Shown: piece by piece, positions 8,788 to 18,801 of the stretch
Layout: the number at the start of each line of letters is the position of its first letter
Numbering within the stretch: position 1 is the first letter of the stretch
Source: an uncultured Lachnospiraceae bacterium
Lineage (GTDB): Bacteria; Bacillota; Clostridia; Lachnospirales; Lachnospiraceae
Direction: 5' to 3'
Assembly (NCBI GenBank): GCA_905209075.1
Contig: CAJLRL010000001.1
Location: forward strand, 124,001-188,000
DNA length: 64,000 nt
Translations under genes and position numbers: made by a program
The notes under the pieces: generated by a model
The model's input: only the letters and a program-made list of their open reading frames with translations
Databases searched by the model: none
What the model was told of the DNA's origin: nothing

Positions 8788-9594
8788 ATGCAAAAAGACA
8801 CAATAATATATGTTACGGATCAGAGACAAAAATATTTAGCGGATATGCTTAATGGCGAAAAGGAAAGCTGCCATGGAGATAAAATAAGAGATTATGCAAG
8901 AATCGGAAACATTATATTTCCGACACCATTTTCGAAACTGAGACTATCGGATGATGAAATGGAAAAATTAAAACAAAATATAATTAAACATGATATCGCA
9001 GTGTGGGGCGGAGTTATGCCGGAATGCTTCCCGGGGGTTGACAAAGGCGGTGACTTTATGAGGGATGAACAGGTCATAATGGAAAATGCCGTTGTGACAG
9101 CGGAAGCGGTCATCTCTATCGCAGTTCAAAAAAGTCTGTATTCGATAGAAAGATCAAAAGTCCTTGTGTGTGGTTTTGGAAGGTGCGGAAGAGCTTTGGC
9201 CGCAAGATTCAAGGCTTTGGGGGCTGATGTAATGGTCATGGCACGCAGAAAAGAAGTAAGAGAAGCTGCAAGGCAGCAGGGATATGAGGCAGTTGGCTTT
9301 GACGAGGCTGCCAAGGCATGCTTTAATACAAGGATTCTGATAAACACAGTACCAGCGCAGGTTATTGACGAAAATATAATCAGGCTTTTATTAAAAGATA
9401 CCCTTATGATAGATATTGCATCAAAACCGGGAGGCTGTGATTTTGAGGCAGCGAAGAGATATAGAATAAATTGTGTGCATGCACTTGGGCTCCCCGGAAT
9501 ATATTGTCCAAAAACCAGTGCCGGAATTTTTCTGGAGTATTTAAAAAGAAAAGGTATGGAGGATGCTCTATGGATATTGGAGATTGCACGGTAG
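8788..9594 (+). CDS. dpaA: Dipicolinate synthase subunit A
   Basis: One half of the enzyme that oxidises a dihydrodipicolinate-pathway intermediate to dipicolinic acid, the calcium-chelating acid of the spore core, made in the mother cell. The 268 residues hold an N-terminal dipicolinate-synthase domain and a Rossmann domain with VLVCGFGRCGRALAARF at about 127-143. The gene has an AAGGGG ribosome binding site and overlaps dpaB by 25 bases. Because dpaAB is sporulation-specific in known species, a late mother-cell sigma factor is expected, but I could not find a convincing sigma-K box in the 224-base upstream gap. Confidence 0.9.
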   Translation: MQKDTIIYVTDQRQKYLADMLNGEKESCHGDKIRDYARIGNIIFPTPFSKLRLSDDEMEKLKQNIIKHDIAVWGGVMPECFPGVDKGGDFMRDEQVIMENAVVTAEAVISIAVQKSLYSIERSKVLVCGFGRCGRALAARFKALGADVMVMARRKEVREAARQQGYEAVGFDEAAKACFNTRILINTVPAQVIDENIIRLLLKDTLMIDIASKPGGCDFEAAKRYRINCVHALGLPGIYCPKTSAGIFLEYLKRKGMEDALWILEIAR

Positions 9595-10154
9595 GAATGG
9601 GAATTACAGGTTCTTTCTGCAGCTTTGGCAAAGCAACGGAAACAGCCAGGACACTTACTGCAAAATGCAAAAAAGTAGTGCCTGTATATTCATATAATGC
9701 ACAAATGTTAAATACCAGATTTGGAAAAGCCGGTGAATTTATGGGAGAAATAAAAGAAATAACCGGGGAGGATGGAATAAAAACATTGCAGCAGGCAGAA
9801 CGTGTCGGACCTGAAAAAATGTTTGATGTAATGCTGATATATCCGTGTACAGGTAATACTGCGGCAAAGCTTGCAAATGGTATAATAGATACACCTGTTC
9901 TGCTTGCAGCAAAAGCGCATATGCGCAATCAAAGACCCGTCATAATAGGAATATCAACAAACGATGCACTTGGAATAAATTTTAAAAATATAGGAAAACT
10001 CATGAATATGAAAAATATATTTTTTGTACCATTTGGTCAGGATGACTTTATAACAAAGCCAAATTCTCTTGTGTGTGAGAAAAAACTCATAATAGACACT
10101 ATAGAGAGCGTGCTTGAAGGAAAGCAGGTTCAGCCCGTAATCCTTGGAAAATAA
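9570..10154 (+). CDS. dpaB: Dipicolinate synthase subunit B (flavoprotein)
   Basis: Flavoprotein-like partner of DpaA. The chosen start gives 194 residues beginning MDIGDCTVGMGITGSFCSFG, matching the SpoVFB N-terminus, where a short lead precedes a G-G-TGS phosphate-binding loop. A GGAGG site lies seven bases upstream. The open frame extends further 5' to 9471, but that part overlaps dpaA and has no good start signal. The PCTGNTAAKLANGI motif is typical of flavoprotein-family decarboxylase-like folds. The 25-base overlap with dpaA indicates translational coupling. Confidence 0.9.
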   Translation: MDIGDCTVGMGITGSFCSFGKATETARTLTAKCKKVVPVYSYNAQMLNTRFGKAGEFMGEIKEITGEDGIKTLQQAERVGPEKMFDVMLIYPCTGNTAAKLANGIIDTPVLLAAKAHMRNQRPVIIGISTNDALGINFKNIGKLMNMKNIFFVPFGQDDFITKPNSLVCEKKLIIDTIESVLEGKQVQPVILGK

Positions 10155-10176
10155 GAAAGCCGGATTTTTTTAAAAT

Positions 10177-10212
10177 AAAAGTGTGCATTGGCAGAAAACC
10201 ATGCACACTTTT
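10177..10212. terminator. Bidirectional terminator between dpaB and the TSCPD gene
   Basis: A perfect 12-base stem (10177-10188 with 10201-10212), with A-rich and T-rich ends on both strands, sits between two convergent genes. Confidence 0.85.
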
Positions 10213-10214
10213 GA

Positions 10215-10478
10215 TTATTTGGAAGCTTTTGAAGCTTCATATGCTTCACGGCATGCTTTAGCAAGCTGGTCACCGCATGAAGTGTTTTTGAAACCACATT
10301 TGATCCCGCCGATCTTCTCCTCGACCTGTTCTACTGTAAGTCCCTCGACAAGCTTAGGGATAGCTTGTAAGTTTCCGTTACATCCACCTGTAAATTTTAC
10401 GTTGCGTACAATATTTCCATCGAGATCAAGTTCGATTTCTGTCGAACATGTTCCTTTAGTTTTATAAATGTATGACAT
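10215..10478 (-). CDS. TSCPD-domain protein, TIGR03905 type
   Basis: Small protein of 87 residues. It carries a single TSCPD domain, with cysteines at CST (residue 10), GGCNGN near 31, IKCGF near 60 and SCGDQLA near 66. TSCPD domains are otherwise found at the C-terminus of class II ribonucleotide reductases, where the cysteines bind metal; the stand-alone form has no proven role. A strong AAGGAGAT site precedes the ATG. It is a single-gene minus-strand unit, convergent with dpaB and divergent from secA. Confidence 0.85.
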   Translation of the reverse strand: MSYIYKTKGTCSTEIELDLDGNIVRNVKFTGGCNGNLQAIPKLVEGLTVEQVEEKIGGIKCGFKNTSCGDQLAKACREAYEASKASK

Positions 10479-10643
10479 ATTATATCTCCTTTTTCGTTCG
10501 TGTTTAAAATATAATTTATCACAAAAATGCGGTCATTTAAATATATGCATTGATTTTAATACATGTATACCGGAATTTTCTATATTCTGAAATGCCTGGG
10601 ATATATGTTAATAGTATGTTTACAAAACATTTACCGCTTTTTG

Positions 10644-10672
10644 TTGTGAAAAAATAAGGAAAGTGTTAAAAT
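10644..10672 (+). promoter_or_regulatory. Probable secA promoter
   Basis: TTGTGA (10644-10649) and TAAAAT (10667-10672) are 17 bases apart, 53 bases before the secA start. Confidence 0.6.
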
Positions 10673-10725
10673 AGCAATATTGTGTGAACAATATAAAGGT
10701 TAATCTGACGAATTAGGAGATATTT

Positions 10726-13296
10726 ATGAGCGCATTTGAAAAAATCTTTGGTACCCACAGCGAGAGGGAGCTTAAAAGAATCAAACCTATTGTAGATAAA
10801 GTAGAATCATATCATGAAGCAATGGGAAAGCTTTCAGACGATGAGCTGAAAGATAAAACAAAGGAATTTAAGAAACGTTTGGCAGATGGGGAGACACTTG
10901 ATGATATTCTTCCAGAGGCATATGCCACAGTACGTGAGGCTGCAAAACGTGTTCTTGGAATGGAACATTATAGAGTACAGATCATTGGTGGAATCATATT
11001 ACATCAGGGACGTATCGCAGAGATGCGTACCGGTGAAGGAAAAACACTTGTTTCAACACTTCCGGCATATCTTAATGCACTTGAGGAAAAAGGTGTATGC
11101 ATCGTAACAGTAAACGATTACCTTGCAAAACGAGATGCCGAGTGGATGGGAAAAGTCCATGAGTTCTTAGGACTTACGGTTGGAATCGTCCTCGGTGGAA
11201 TGGATAATGATGAAAGACGTGCGGCATATGGATGCGATATTACATATGTTACAAACAACGAGCTTGGATTCGATTACTTAAGAGATAACATGGTAATTTA
11301 TAAAGAGCAGCTTGTGCAGAGAGGGCTGCACTATGCAATCATCGATGAGGTCGATTCAGTTCTTATCGACGAGGCACGTACACCACTCATTATTTCAGGA
11401 CAGAGTGGAAAATCAACACGTCTTTATGAGGCATGTGATATTCTTGCCACACAGATGAAGCGTGGAGAGGATGTACCTGAATATTCAAAGATGGATGCGC
11501 TCATGGGTGTTATTCAGGATGAAACAGGAGATTTCATCGTAAATGAAAAGGACAAGGTTGTAAACCTTACACAGGAAGGTGTTCATAAAGTAGAGCAGTT
11601 TTTCCATATAGAAAACCTTGCAGACCCGGAAAACCTTGAAATCCAGCATAATATTATACTTGCACTGCGGGCACATAATCTTATGTTCAAGGATCAGGAT
11701 TATGTTGTAAAAGATGACGAGGTTCTCATTGTTGATGAGTTTACAGGACGTATCATGCCGGGACGCCGTTATTCGGACGGACTGCATCAGGCAATCGAAG
11801 CAAAGGAACATGTAAAGGTTAAAAGAGAAAGTAAAACTCTTGCAACTATCACATTCCAGAACTTCTTCAATAAATTTGACAAGAAGGCGGGTATGACAGG
11901 TACCGCACTCACAGAGGAAAAAGAGTTCCGTGATATTTATGGAATGGATGTTGTCGAGATACCGACAAACAGACCTGTTGCACGAATTGATCATCAGGAT
12001 GCTGTATACAAGACAAAAAAGGAAAAATTCAAAGCAGTTGTGGAATCTGTCAAGGAAGCACATGAAAAGGGACAGCCTGTACTTGTCGGAACTATCACGA
12101 TCGAGACATCTGAGCTTATAAGCGGAATGCTTAAAAGGGAAGGAATAAAACATACTGTACTCAATGCCAAGTTCCATGAGCAGGAAGCAGAGATCGTTGC
12201 ACTTGCGGGACAGCACGGAGCAGTTACGATCGCTACAAACATGGCTGGTCGAGGAACTGATATTAAGCTTGATGACGAGGCAAAAGCAGCCGGAGGACTT
12301 AAAATAATCGGTACAGAAAGACATGAGTCAAGACGTATCGACAATCAGCTGCGTGGACGTGCCGGACGTCAGGGAGATCCAGGAGAATCTCAGTTCTTTA
12401 TCTCACTTGAGGATGACCTGATGAGATTGTTCGGTTCAGAAAGACTGATGAGCGTGTTTACTGCACTTGGAGTACCTGAAGGTGAGCAGATCCAGCACAA
12501 AATGCTTACATCGGCAATCGAGAAAGCGCAGGAAAAGATTGAAGGAAACAACTTCGGAATCCGTAAAAATCTTCTCGAATATGATCAGGTCAATAATGAT
12601 CAGAGAGAGATCATATATAGTGAGCGACTTAAAGTGCTAAATGGCGAGAACATGCGTGAGGCGATCTTTAAGATGATCCAGGAGCTTGTTGAAAAGGCTG
12701 TAGATACATGTATTTCTGATGAAGTAGACAGAGCAGACTGGAATCTTACAGAGCTTAATGAGCTTATCCTTCCAACGATACCTCTTGATCCGATCACAAA
12801 AGAGGACATAGAATCTATAAAGAATGGAAAAGAACTCAAGCAGTATCTTAAAGAAAAAGCAGTAATGCTTTACGAAGCAAAAGAAACTGAATTCCCAGAG
12901 CCGGAGCAGTTCAGAGAGATAGAACGTGTCGTATTGCTTAAAGTTATAGATAGAAAATGGATGGATCATATCGATGATATGACACAGCTTCGTCAGGGAA
13001 TCGGACTTCAGGCATATGGACAGAGAGATCCGCTTGTAGAATACAAGATGGCCGGATTTGATATGTTCGATGAAATGATCTCTGCGATCCAGGAAGACAC
13101 AGTAAGACTCCTATATCATGTTCAGGTACAGCAGAAGGTTGAGCGTGAGCAGGTTGCAAAAGTGACAGGAACAAACAAGGATGAAAGTGCACAGAATGCG
13201 CCAAAGAAACGTGCATCAGCAAAAATTTATCCGAACGATCCATGTCCATGCGGAAGCGGTAAGAAATATAAACAGTGCTGCGGACGTGTGAAATAA
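10726..13296 (+). CDS. secA: Preprotein translocase ATPase SecA
   Basis: Motor ATPase that drives unfolded preproteins through the SecYEG channel. The 856 residues include Walker A MRTGEGKT at 100-107, the DEVDSVLIDEARTPL helicase-type DEAD region near 207-221, the preprotein cross-linking domain after it, and the second nucleotide fold with NMAGRGTDIKL near 505. The C-terminus ends in the zinc-binding CPCGSGKKYKQCC tail, which contacts SecB or ribosomes in other species. This is a full-length housekeeping SecA. It would also export the four repeat proteins encoded later in the window. It has its own promoter and terminator. Confidence 0.98.
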   Translation: MSAFEKIFGTHSERELKRIKPIVDKVESYHEAMGKLSDDELKDKTKEFKKRLADGETLDDILPEAYATVREAAKRVLGMEHYRVQIIGGIILHQGRIAEMRTGEGKTLVSTLPAYLNALEEKGVCIVTVNDYLAKRDAEWMGKVHEFLGLTVGIVLGGMDNDERRAAYGCDITYVTNNELGFDYLRDNMVIYKEQLVQRGLHYAIIDEVDSVLIDEARTPLIISGQSGKSTRLYEACDILATQMKRGEDVPEYSKMDALMGVIQDETGDFIVNEKDKVVNLTQEGVHKVEQFFHIENLADPENLEIQHNIILALRAHNLMFKDQDYVVKDDEVLIVDEFTGRIMPGRRYSDGLHQAIEAKEHVKVKRESKTLATITFQNFFNKFDKKAGMTGTALTEEKEFRDIYGMDVVEIPTNRPVARIDHQDAVYKTKKEKFKAVVESVKEAHEKGQPVLVGTITIETSELISGMLKREGIKHTVLNAKFHEQEAEIVALAGQHGAVTIATNMAGRGTDIKLDDEAKAAGGLKIIGTERHESRRIDNQLRGRAGRQGDPGESQFFISLEDDLMRLFGSERLMSVFTALGVPEGEQIQHKMLTSAIEKAQEKIEGNNFGIRKNLLEYDQVNNDQREIIYSERLKVLNGENMREAIFKMIQELVEKAVDTCISDEVDRADWNLTELNELILPTIPLDPITKEDIESIKNGKELKQYLKEKAVMLYEAKETEFPEPEQFREIERVVLLKVIDRKWMDHIDDMTQLRQGIGLQAYGQRDPLVEYKMAGFDMFDEMISAIQEDTVRLLYHVQVQQKVEREQVAKVTGTNKDESAQNAPKKRASAKIYPNDPCPCGSGKKYKQCCGRVK

Positions 13297-13317
13297 ATAT
13301 AAGATGGTAAAGTGAAA

Positions 13318-13357
13318 GAAAGACGTAGGACAATGATTATTTTGTTCTACGTCTTTT
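13318..13357 (+). terminator. Intrinsic terminator after secA
   Basis: A ten-base stem with one G-T pair (13321-13330 with 13345-13354) is followed by a T run. Confidence 0.85.
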
Positions 13358-13711
13358 TTGTTAAATGTTGACAGAAGCATTTTAAATGGGCTGTAATCGT
13401 TGTTGGTCACACTGTTAGGTGTGAGCAGTAACGATATAAAAACAACAAGGAACAAATGTTCTGAAAACGGATAGACAAAGTCAATTTTTTGTAGTAAGAT
13501 TAAGTATATAAGTACATACTATGAAAATATTGGCTTTGCCTTTTTTAGTGACCCAATTGTTACTTTAGAGGCAATTTCGGATTTACAGCGTATGTAAGAG
13601 TAACAATCAGTTGGCTTATAGAAGTCAATTTTACTATAAATTTCAGGGCAGAGAGGGCATTATGGAATTCAAATTATATGCCACATACAAACATACAGGA
13701 GAGCAGCTATA
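13358..13711 (+). promoter_or_regulatory. Gene-free leader region of uvrB, with two promoter-like sites and an inverted repeat
   Basis: No supported gene lies in these roughly 350 bases. A promoter-like TTGACA (13368-13373) and TGTAAT (13392-13397) are 18 bases apart. A second pair, TTGGCT (13611-13616) and TATAAA (13635-13640), is also 18 bases apart and closer to uvrB. Between them lies a nine-base inverted repeat (13556-13564 with 13599-13607), with four more pairing bases outside it. There is no SOS LexA/DinR box that I could recognise with confidence. Confidence 0.5.
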
Positions 13712-15697
13712 ATGGATCATTTTGAATTGGTATCGAAATATAAGCCGACAGGCGACCAGCCGCAGGCTATAGAAAAGTTAGTAAAAGGGTTTAAAGAGGG
13801 TAACCAGTTTGAGACATTGCTTGGTGTCACTGGCTCCGGTAAGACTTTTACAATGGCAAATGTTATACAGCAGCTTAATAAACCAACTCTCATAATATCT
13901 CACAATAAAACCCTCGCAGGACAGCTTTATGGTGAGATGAAAGAATTCTTTCCTAATAATGCAGTAGAGTACTTTGTTTCCTACTACGATTATTATCAGC
14001 CGGAGGCATATGTGCCGCAGTCGGATACTTATATAGCAAAGGATTCCTCGATAAATGACGAAATTGATAAGCTGCGCCTGTCTGCGACAGCTGCGATGGC
14101 GGAGAGAAAAGATGTAATAATTGTTGCATCGGTGTCATGTATCTATGGAATAGGTAGTCCTGATGACTATATGAATATGATGTTGTCACTGCGTCCGGGA
14201 ATGGAGATAGACAGGGATGATGTCATAAAAGGCCTTATAGATATGCAGTATACCAGGAATGATATGGATTTTAAGCGAGGCACATTCAGGGTTCATGGCG
14301 ATGTCGTTGAAATTTTCCCTGCAAACAACACGGATACTGCTATGAGAGTTGAATTTTTTGGCGATGAGATAGATAGGATTACAGAGATAGATGTACTGAC
14401 AGGAGAGATAAAATCCGAACTCAAGCATATGGCTGTATTTCCTGCATCACATTATGTGGTCCCTCAGGAAAAGATCCTTGAGGCGTGTGGCAGGATAGAG
14501 AACGAGCTTGAAGAAAGAGTAAAATATTTCAAGGGAGAGGGCAGGCTTTTGGAGGCCCAGCGAATAGCTGAGAGGACGAACTTTGATATTGAGATGCTTA
14601 AGGAAACAGGGTTTTGCAGTGGTATCGAAAACTATTCCAGACACCTTGCGGGAAGAGCCGAGGGAGAAATGCCGGATACACTCATAGATTATTTCCCGGA
14701 TGATTTTCTTATAATAGTTGACGAGTCACATATCACGATCCCACAGATAAGAGGAATGTATGCAGGTGACAGGTCGAGAAAAAGCACACTTGTGGATTAT
14801 GGATTCAGACTCCCATCAGCGCTGGATAACAGACCACTTAATTTTGAGGAATTTGAGGGCAAGATAGACCAGATGCTTTTTGTATCTGCAACACCTAACG
14901 TATACGAAAACGAGCATGAGCTCATGCGTGTGGAACAGGTTATAAGACCTACAGGACTTCTTGATCCTGAGATATCTGTGCGTCCTGTAGAGGGGCAGAT
15001 TGATGATCTCGTATCTGAGGTAAATAAAGAAACGGCAGCCCACCACAAAGTACTTATCACAACGCTGACAAAACGCATGGCGGAGGATCTGACTAATTAC
15101 ATGAGTGAACTTGGAATAAGAGTCAAGTATCTGCACTCGGATATAGACACTCTTGAGAGATCAGAGATAATAAGAGATTTAAGGCTTGATGTGTTTGATG
15201 TGCTTGTGGGAATAAATCTTCTCCGGGAAGGACTTGACATACCGGAGATCACGCTTGTAGCGATACTTGATGCGGATAAGGAAGGTTTCCTGCGATCTGA
15301 GACTTCGCTTATACAGACGATAGGACGAGCGGCGAGGAACAGTGAGGGTCACGTTATCATGTATGCGGACAAGATTACAGACTCAATGAAGGTTGCGATA
15401 GATGAAACAGCCAGACGTAGAAAAGTACAGCAGGCATACAATGAGGAACACGGTATCACACCGCAGACAATACAGAAATCTGTTCGTGAACTTATCGCTA
15501 TATCAAAGAAAGTTGCAGCTGATGAGATGGAGATCTCAAAAGATCCTGAATCAATGAGTAAAAAAGAACTTGAGAAGCTTATTGCTGATATCCAGAAGAA
15601 GATGAAAAAAGCAGCAGCAGAATTAAATTTCGAGGCAGCGGCAGAGTACAGGGACAGACTGATAATGCTGAAAAATACGCTGCGTGATATTGACTGA
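13712..15697 (+). CDS. uvrB: UvrABC excinuclease subunit B
   Basis: Damage-verifying helicase-like subunit of nucleotide excision repair; it receives lesions from UvrA and recruits UvrC. The 661 residues show Walker A GVTGSGKT at 38-45, the beta-hairpin region YYDYYQPEAYVPQSDTYI at about 92-109, DESH near 341, helicase motifs V/VI near 505-545 (GINLLREGLDIPE, QTIGRAARN) and a C-terminal UVR coiled-coil domain for UvrC contact. The ATG follows an AGGAGAG site. uvrA follows after 86 bases in the same direction, the common Firmicute order. Confidence 0.98.
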   Translation: MDHFELVSKYKPTGDQPQAIEKLVKGFKEGNQFETLLGVTGSGKTFTMANVIQQLNKPTLIISHNKTLAGQLYGEMKEFFPNNAVEYFVSYYDYYQPEAYVPQSDTYIAKDSSINDEIDKLRLSATAAMAERKDVIIVASVSCIYGIGSPDDYMNMMLSLRPGMEIDRDDVIKGLIDMQYTRNDMDFKRGTFRVHGDVVEIFPANNTDTAMRVEFFGDEIDRITEIDVLTGEIKSELKHMAVFPASHYVVPQEKILEACGRIENELEERVKYFKGEGRLLEAQRIAERTNFDIEMLKETGFCSGIENYSRHLAGRAEGEMPDTLIDYFPDDFLIIVDESHITIPQIRGMYAGDRSRKSTLVDYGFRLPSALDNRPLNFEEFEGKIDQMLFVSATPNVYENEHELMRVEQVIRPTGLLDPEISVRPVEGQIDDLVSEVNKETAAHHKVLITTLTKRMAEDLTNYMSELGIRVKYLHSDIDTLERSEIIRDLRLDVFDVLVGINLLREGLDIPEITLVAILDADKEGFLRSETSLIQTIGRAARNSEGHVIMYADKITDSMKVAIDETARRRKVQQAYNEEHGITPQTIQKSVRELIAISKKVAADEMEISKDPESMSKKELEKLIADIQKKMKKAAAELNFEAAAEYRDRLIMLKNTLRDID

Positions 15698-15783
15698 TAT
15701 AGAGTGTTTATATATATAGCGGTACGCATCGATCAAAGAACTTAACAATTACGGAATAGCATAAAACAATATGGAGAAATAAG

Positions 15784-18621
15784 ATGGCAAAGAAACAGAG
15801 AAAATATATAAAAATACGAGGTGCCAGTGAACATAACCTCAAATGTGTAAGCCTTGATATACCAAGGGATGAATTTGTCGTACTTACGGGACTTTCGGGA
15901 TCGGGTAAGTCATCACTTGCTTTTGATACTATATATGCAGAAGGACAGAGGCGTTATATGGAATCGTTGTCTTCATATGCGCGCCAGTTCTTAGGACAGA
16001 TGGAAAAGCCTAATGTTGAATCAATAGAAGGTCTCCCACCGGCTATATCTATAGACCAGAAATCGACAAACAAAAACCCGCGTTCTACGGTTGGAACAGT
16101 TACAGAAATTTATGATTACTTCAGGCTTCTCTATGCAAGGATCGGTATACCACATTGCCCTAAATGTGGAAGAGCAATAACAAAACAGAGCATAGACCAG
16201 ATGGTTGATGCAGTCATGGAACTGCCTGAAAAAACAAAGATCCAGCTTCTTGCTCCGGTAGTAAGAGGCCGCAAGGGTGAACACCAGAAACTGTTTGAAA
16301 AAGCAAAAAAAAGTGGTTATGTCAGAGTTATAGTAGATGGGAACATGTATGAATTATCTGAGCAGATACCTATGGAAAAAAATATAAAACATAACATAGA
16401 TATCGTTGTTGACAGATTGGTTATCAAACCCGGTATAGAAAAACGTCTTACAGACTCACTCGAAAATGTATTTTCGCTGTCAGAAGGAAATGCGATAATT
16501 GATGTTATAGACGGGCAGCAGATGACTTTTTCACAGAACTTTGCCTGCCCTGACTGTGGGATAAGCATAGATGAGGTTGAACCCAGAAGTTTCTCCTTTA
16601 ACAATCCGTTTGGTGCGTGTCCTACATGCTATGGACTTGGATACAAGATGGAATTTGATCCGGAGCTTATGATACCGGATCCGAAGCTTTCGATATCTGA
16701 GGGAGCTATACAGGTTATGGGATGGCAGTCATGTACCGATCCAAAAAGCTATACTTACGCAACACTAAGGGCGCTGCAGGATGGATACGGATTGTCTCTT
16801 GATACACCATTTAAGGACCTTCCGGCTGACATGAAAAAAATGTTTTTGTACGGAGGAGATGGCCGTATACTAAAAGTCAGATACAAAGGACAGCGTGGAG
16901 AAGGCGTTTATGATCTTGAGTGGAAAGGCCTTGTAGAAAATGTAGAGCGCAGATATAAGGAGACATTTTCTGATACAGCAAAAGCTGAGTATGAACAATT
17001 TATGCGGATCACACCATGTACGACATGTAAAGGACAGAGACTTAAGGCATCATCCCTTGCTGTGACTGTTGCAGATAAAAACATATATGAAATGACATCT
17101 ATGTCTGTAAAAGATCTGTGCGTATTTCTCGATGGCATGGAACTTAGTGAACAGCAGCATTTTATCGGAGATCAGATATTAAAGGAGATACGTGCGAGAG
17201 TCGGATTTTTACAGGAGGTTGGTCTAGAATACCTTACATTGTCGAGAGGAACAGCCAGCCTTTCCGGTGGCGAGGCACAGAGAATACGTCTTGCGACACA
17301 GATCGGATCAGGTCTTGTCGGAGTGGCGTACATTCTTGATGAGCCGAGCATAGGACTGCATCAGAGAGATAATGACAAATTATTAAAGGCACTTATGAAT
17401 CTTAAGGATTTAGGAAACACACTTATAGTTGTAGAGCATGATGAGGATACAATGCGTGCGGCAGACTATATTGTGGATATAGGACCGGCAGCCGGCTCAC
17501 ACGGTGGAGAAGTTGTTGCCGCCGGAAGCATAAATGACATAATCAAATGCAAAAAGTCAATAACAGGTGCATATCTGAGCGGAAAAATAAAGATACCGGT
17601 TCCGGCTGAACGTCGAAAACTTACCGGATTTATAACGGTAAAAGGTGCAAGGGAAAACAATCTGAAAAATATAGACGTAGATTTTCCTCTGGGTGTCATG
17701 ACGTGTGTCACAGGAGTTTCAGGTTCAGGAAAGAGCTCACTTACGAATGAAATCCTGTATAAACACCTTGCAAGATCCTTAAACAGGGCGAGATGTATAG
17801 CAGGGGATCATGACGATATAATAGGAATTGAAAAGCTTGACAAGGTTATAGATATAGACCAGTCGCCTATCGGACGTACGCCGCGTTCTAATCCGGCAAC
17901 ATACACAGGCGTATTCGACATGATAAGGGATCTGTTTGCCTCAACTGCTGATGCAAAGGCAAGAGGCTACAAAAAGGGTAGATTCAGTTTCAATGTAAAA
18001 GGAGGCAGATGTGAGGCATGCGGCGGAGATGGTATCATAAAGATAGAGATGCATTTTCTGCCGGATGTATACGTTCCTTGTGAGGTGTGTGAGGGTAAAA
18101 GGTATAACAGGGAGACGCTTGAGGTAAAATATAAAGGAAAGAGCATATATGATGTTCTTGACATGACAGTTGAGGAGGCGTTGGACTTCTTTAAAAATGT
18201 ACCAAGAATCCATAACAAAATACAGACCCTTTATGATGTTGGATTATCGTACGTGAAATTAGGCCAGCCTTCAACAGAACTCTCCGGGGGCGAGGCACAG
18301 AGGATAAAACTGGCAACGGAGCTTAGCCGTAAGAGTACTGGAAAGACAATATATATACTTGATGAACCTACCACAGGTCTTCATTTTGCTGATGTACACA
18401 AACTTGTTGAGATACTGCGCCGGTTATCGGATGGAGGAAACACGGTTGTTGTAATAGAGCACAATCTTGATGTTATAAAAACTGCTGATTATATAATTGA
18501 CATGGGACCGGAAGGCGGCGATGGCGGAGGCTGTGTTATCGCAAAGGGAACCCCGGAGGAGATATGCAAGGTGGAACAGTCTTATACAGGAAAATATTTA
18601 AAACCACTGCTGGATGATTAA
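15784..18621 (+). CDS. uvrA: UvrABC excinuclease subunit A
   Basis: DNA damage-sensing ABC-type ATPase that loads UvrB. The 945 residues carry two ABC modules: Walker A GLSGSGKSS at 36-44 and GVSGSGKSS near 646, with signature loops LSGGEAQRIRLATQ near 494 and LSGGEAQRIKLATE near 833. Zinc-binding Cys pairs are visible at CPKCG near 124, CPDCG near 257, and the CEACGGDG ... CEVCEGKRYN finger near 742-774. Length and order are normal for UvrA. It is probably transcribed with uvrB. The ATG follows a GGAGA site. Confidence 0.98.
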   Translation: MAKKQRKYIKIRGASEHNLKCVSLDIPRDEFVVLTGLSGSGKSSLAFDTIYAEGQRRYMESLSSYARQFLGQMEKPNVESIEGLPPAISIDQKSTNKNPRSTVGTVTEIYDYFRLLYARIGIPHCPKCGRAITKQSIDQMVDAVMELPEKTKIQLLAPVVRGRKGEHQKLFEKAKKSGYVRVIVDGNMYELSEQIPMEKNIKHNIDIVVDRLVIKPGIEKRLTDSLENVFSLSEGNAIIDVIDGQQMTFSQNFACPDCGISIDEVEPRSFSFNNPFGACPTCYGLGYKMEFDPELMIPDPKLSISEGAIQVMGWQSCTDPKSYTYATLRALQDGYGLSLDTPFKDLPADMKKMFLYGGDGRILKVRYKGQRGEGVYDLEWKGLVENVERRYKETFSDTAKAEYEQFMRITPCTTCKGQRLKASSLAVTVADKNIYEMTSMSVKDLCVFLDGMELSEQQHFIGDQILKEIRARVGFLQEVGLEYLTLSRGTASLSGGEAQRIRLATQIGSGLVGVAYILDEPSIGLHQRDNDKLLKALMNLKDLGNTLIVVEHDEDTMRAADYIVDIGPAAGSHGGEVVAAGSINDIIKCKKSITGAYLSGKIKIPVPAERRKLTGFITVKGARENNLKNIDVDFPLGVMTCVTGVSGSGKSSLTNEILYKHLARSLNRARCIAGDHDDIIGIEKLDKVIDIDQSPIGRTPRSNPATYTGVFDMIRDLFASTADAKARGYKKGRFSFNVKGGRCEACGGDGIIKIEMHFLPDVYVPCEVCEGKRYNRETLEVKYKGKSIYDVLDMTVEEALDFFKNVPRIHNKIQTLYDVGLSYVKLGQPSTELSGGEAQRIKLATELSRKSTGKTIYILDEPTTGLHFADVHKLVEILRRLSDGGNTVVVIEHNLDVIKTADYIIDMGPEGGDGGGCVIAKGTPEEICKVEQSYTGKYLKPLLDD

Positions 18622-18658
18622 TTTTTTCTTAAAATATGCCTCTTTGTAAAAAAATAGT

Positions 18659-18686
18659 TTGAAAAATGCAATTATTTGTATATAAT
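18659..18686 (+). promoter_or_regulatory. Sigma-A-type promoter for mreB
   Basis: TTGAAA (18659-18664) and TATAAT (18681-18686) are 16 bases apart, giving a transcribed leader of about 110 bases before mreB. Confidence 0.65.
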
Positions 18687-18801
18687 AAGAACGTATATCG
18701 AAATGGTTAAATGAGTTCGTATGCTAAAATCCGTATAAAAAGCTGTCAGCATACGATTATATGCATTGTTATAGAAGACATTTAGGAAAGGGGCTATTAA
18801 A

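Noticed and set aside
11485..12324. Long minus-strand open frame inside secA
   Set aside because: It mirrors the secA codons, has a low-complexity Cys/Phe-rich translation and no ribosome binding site.
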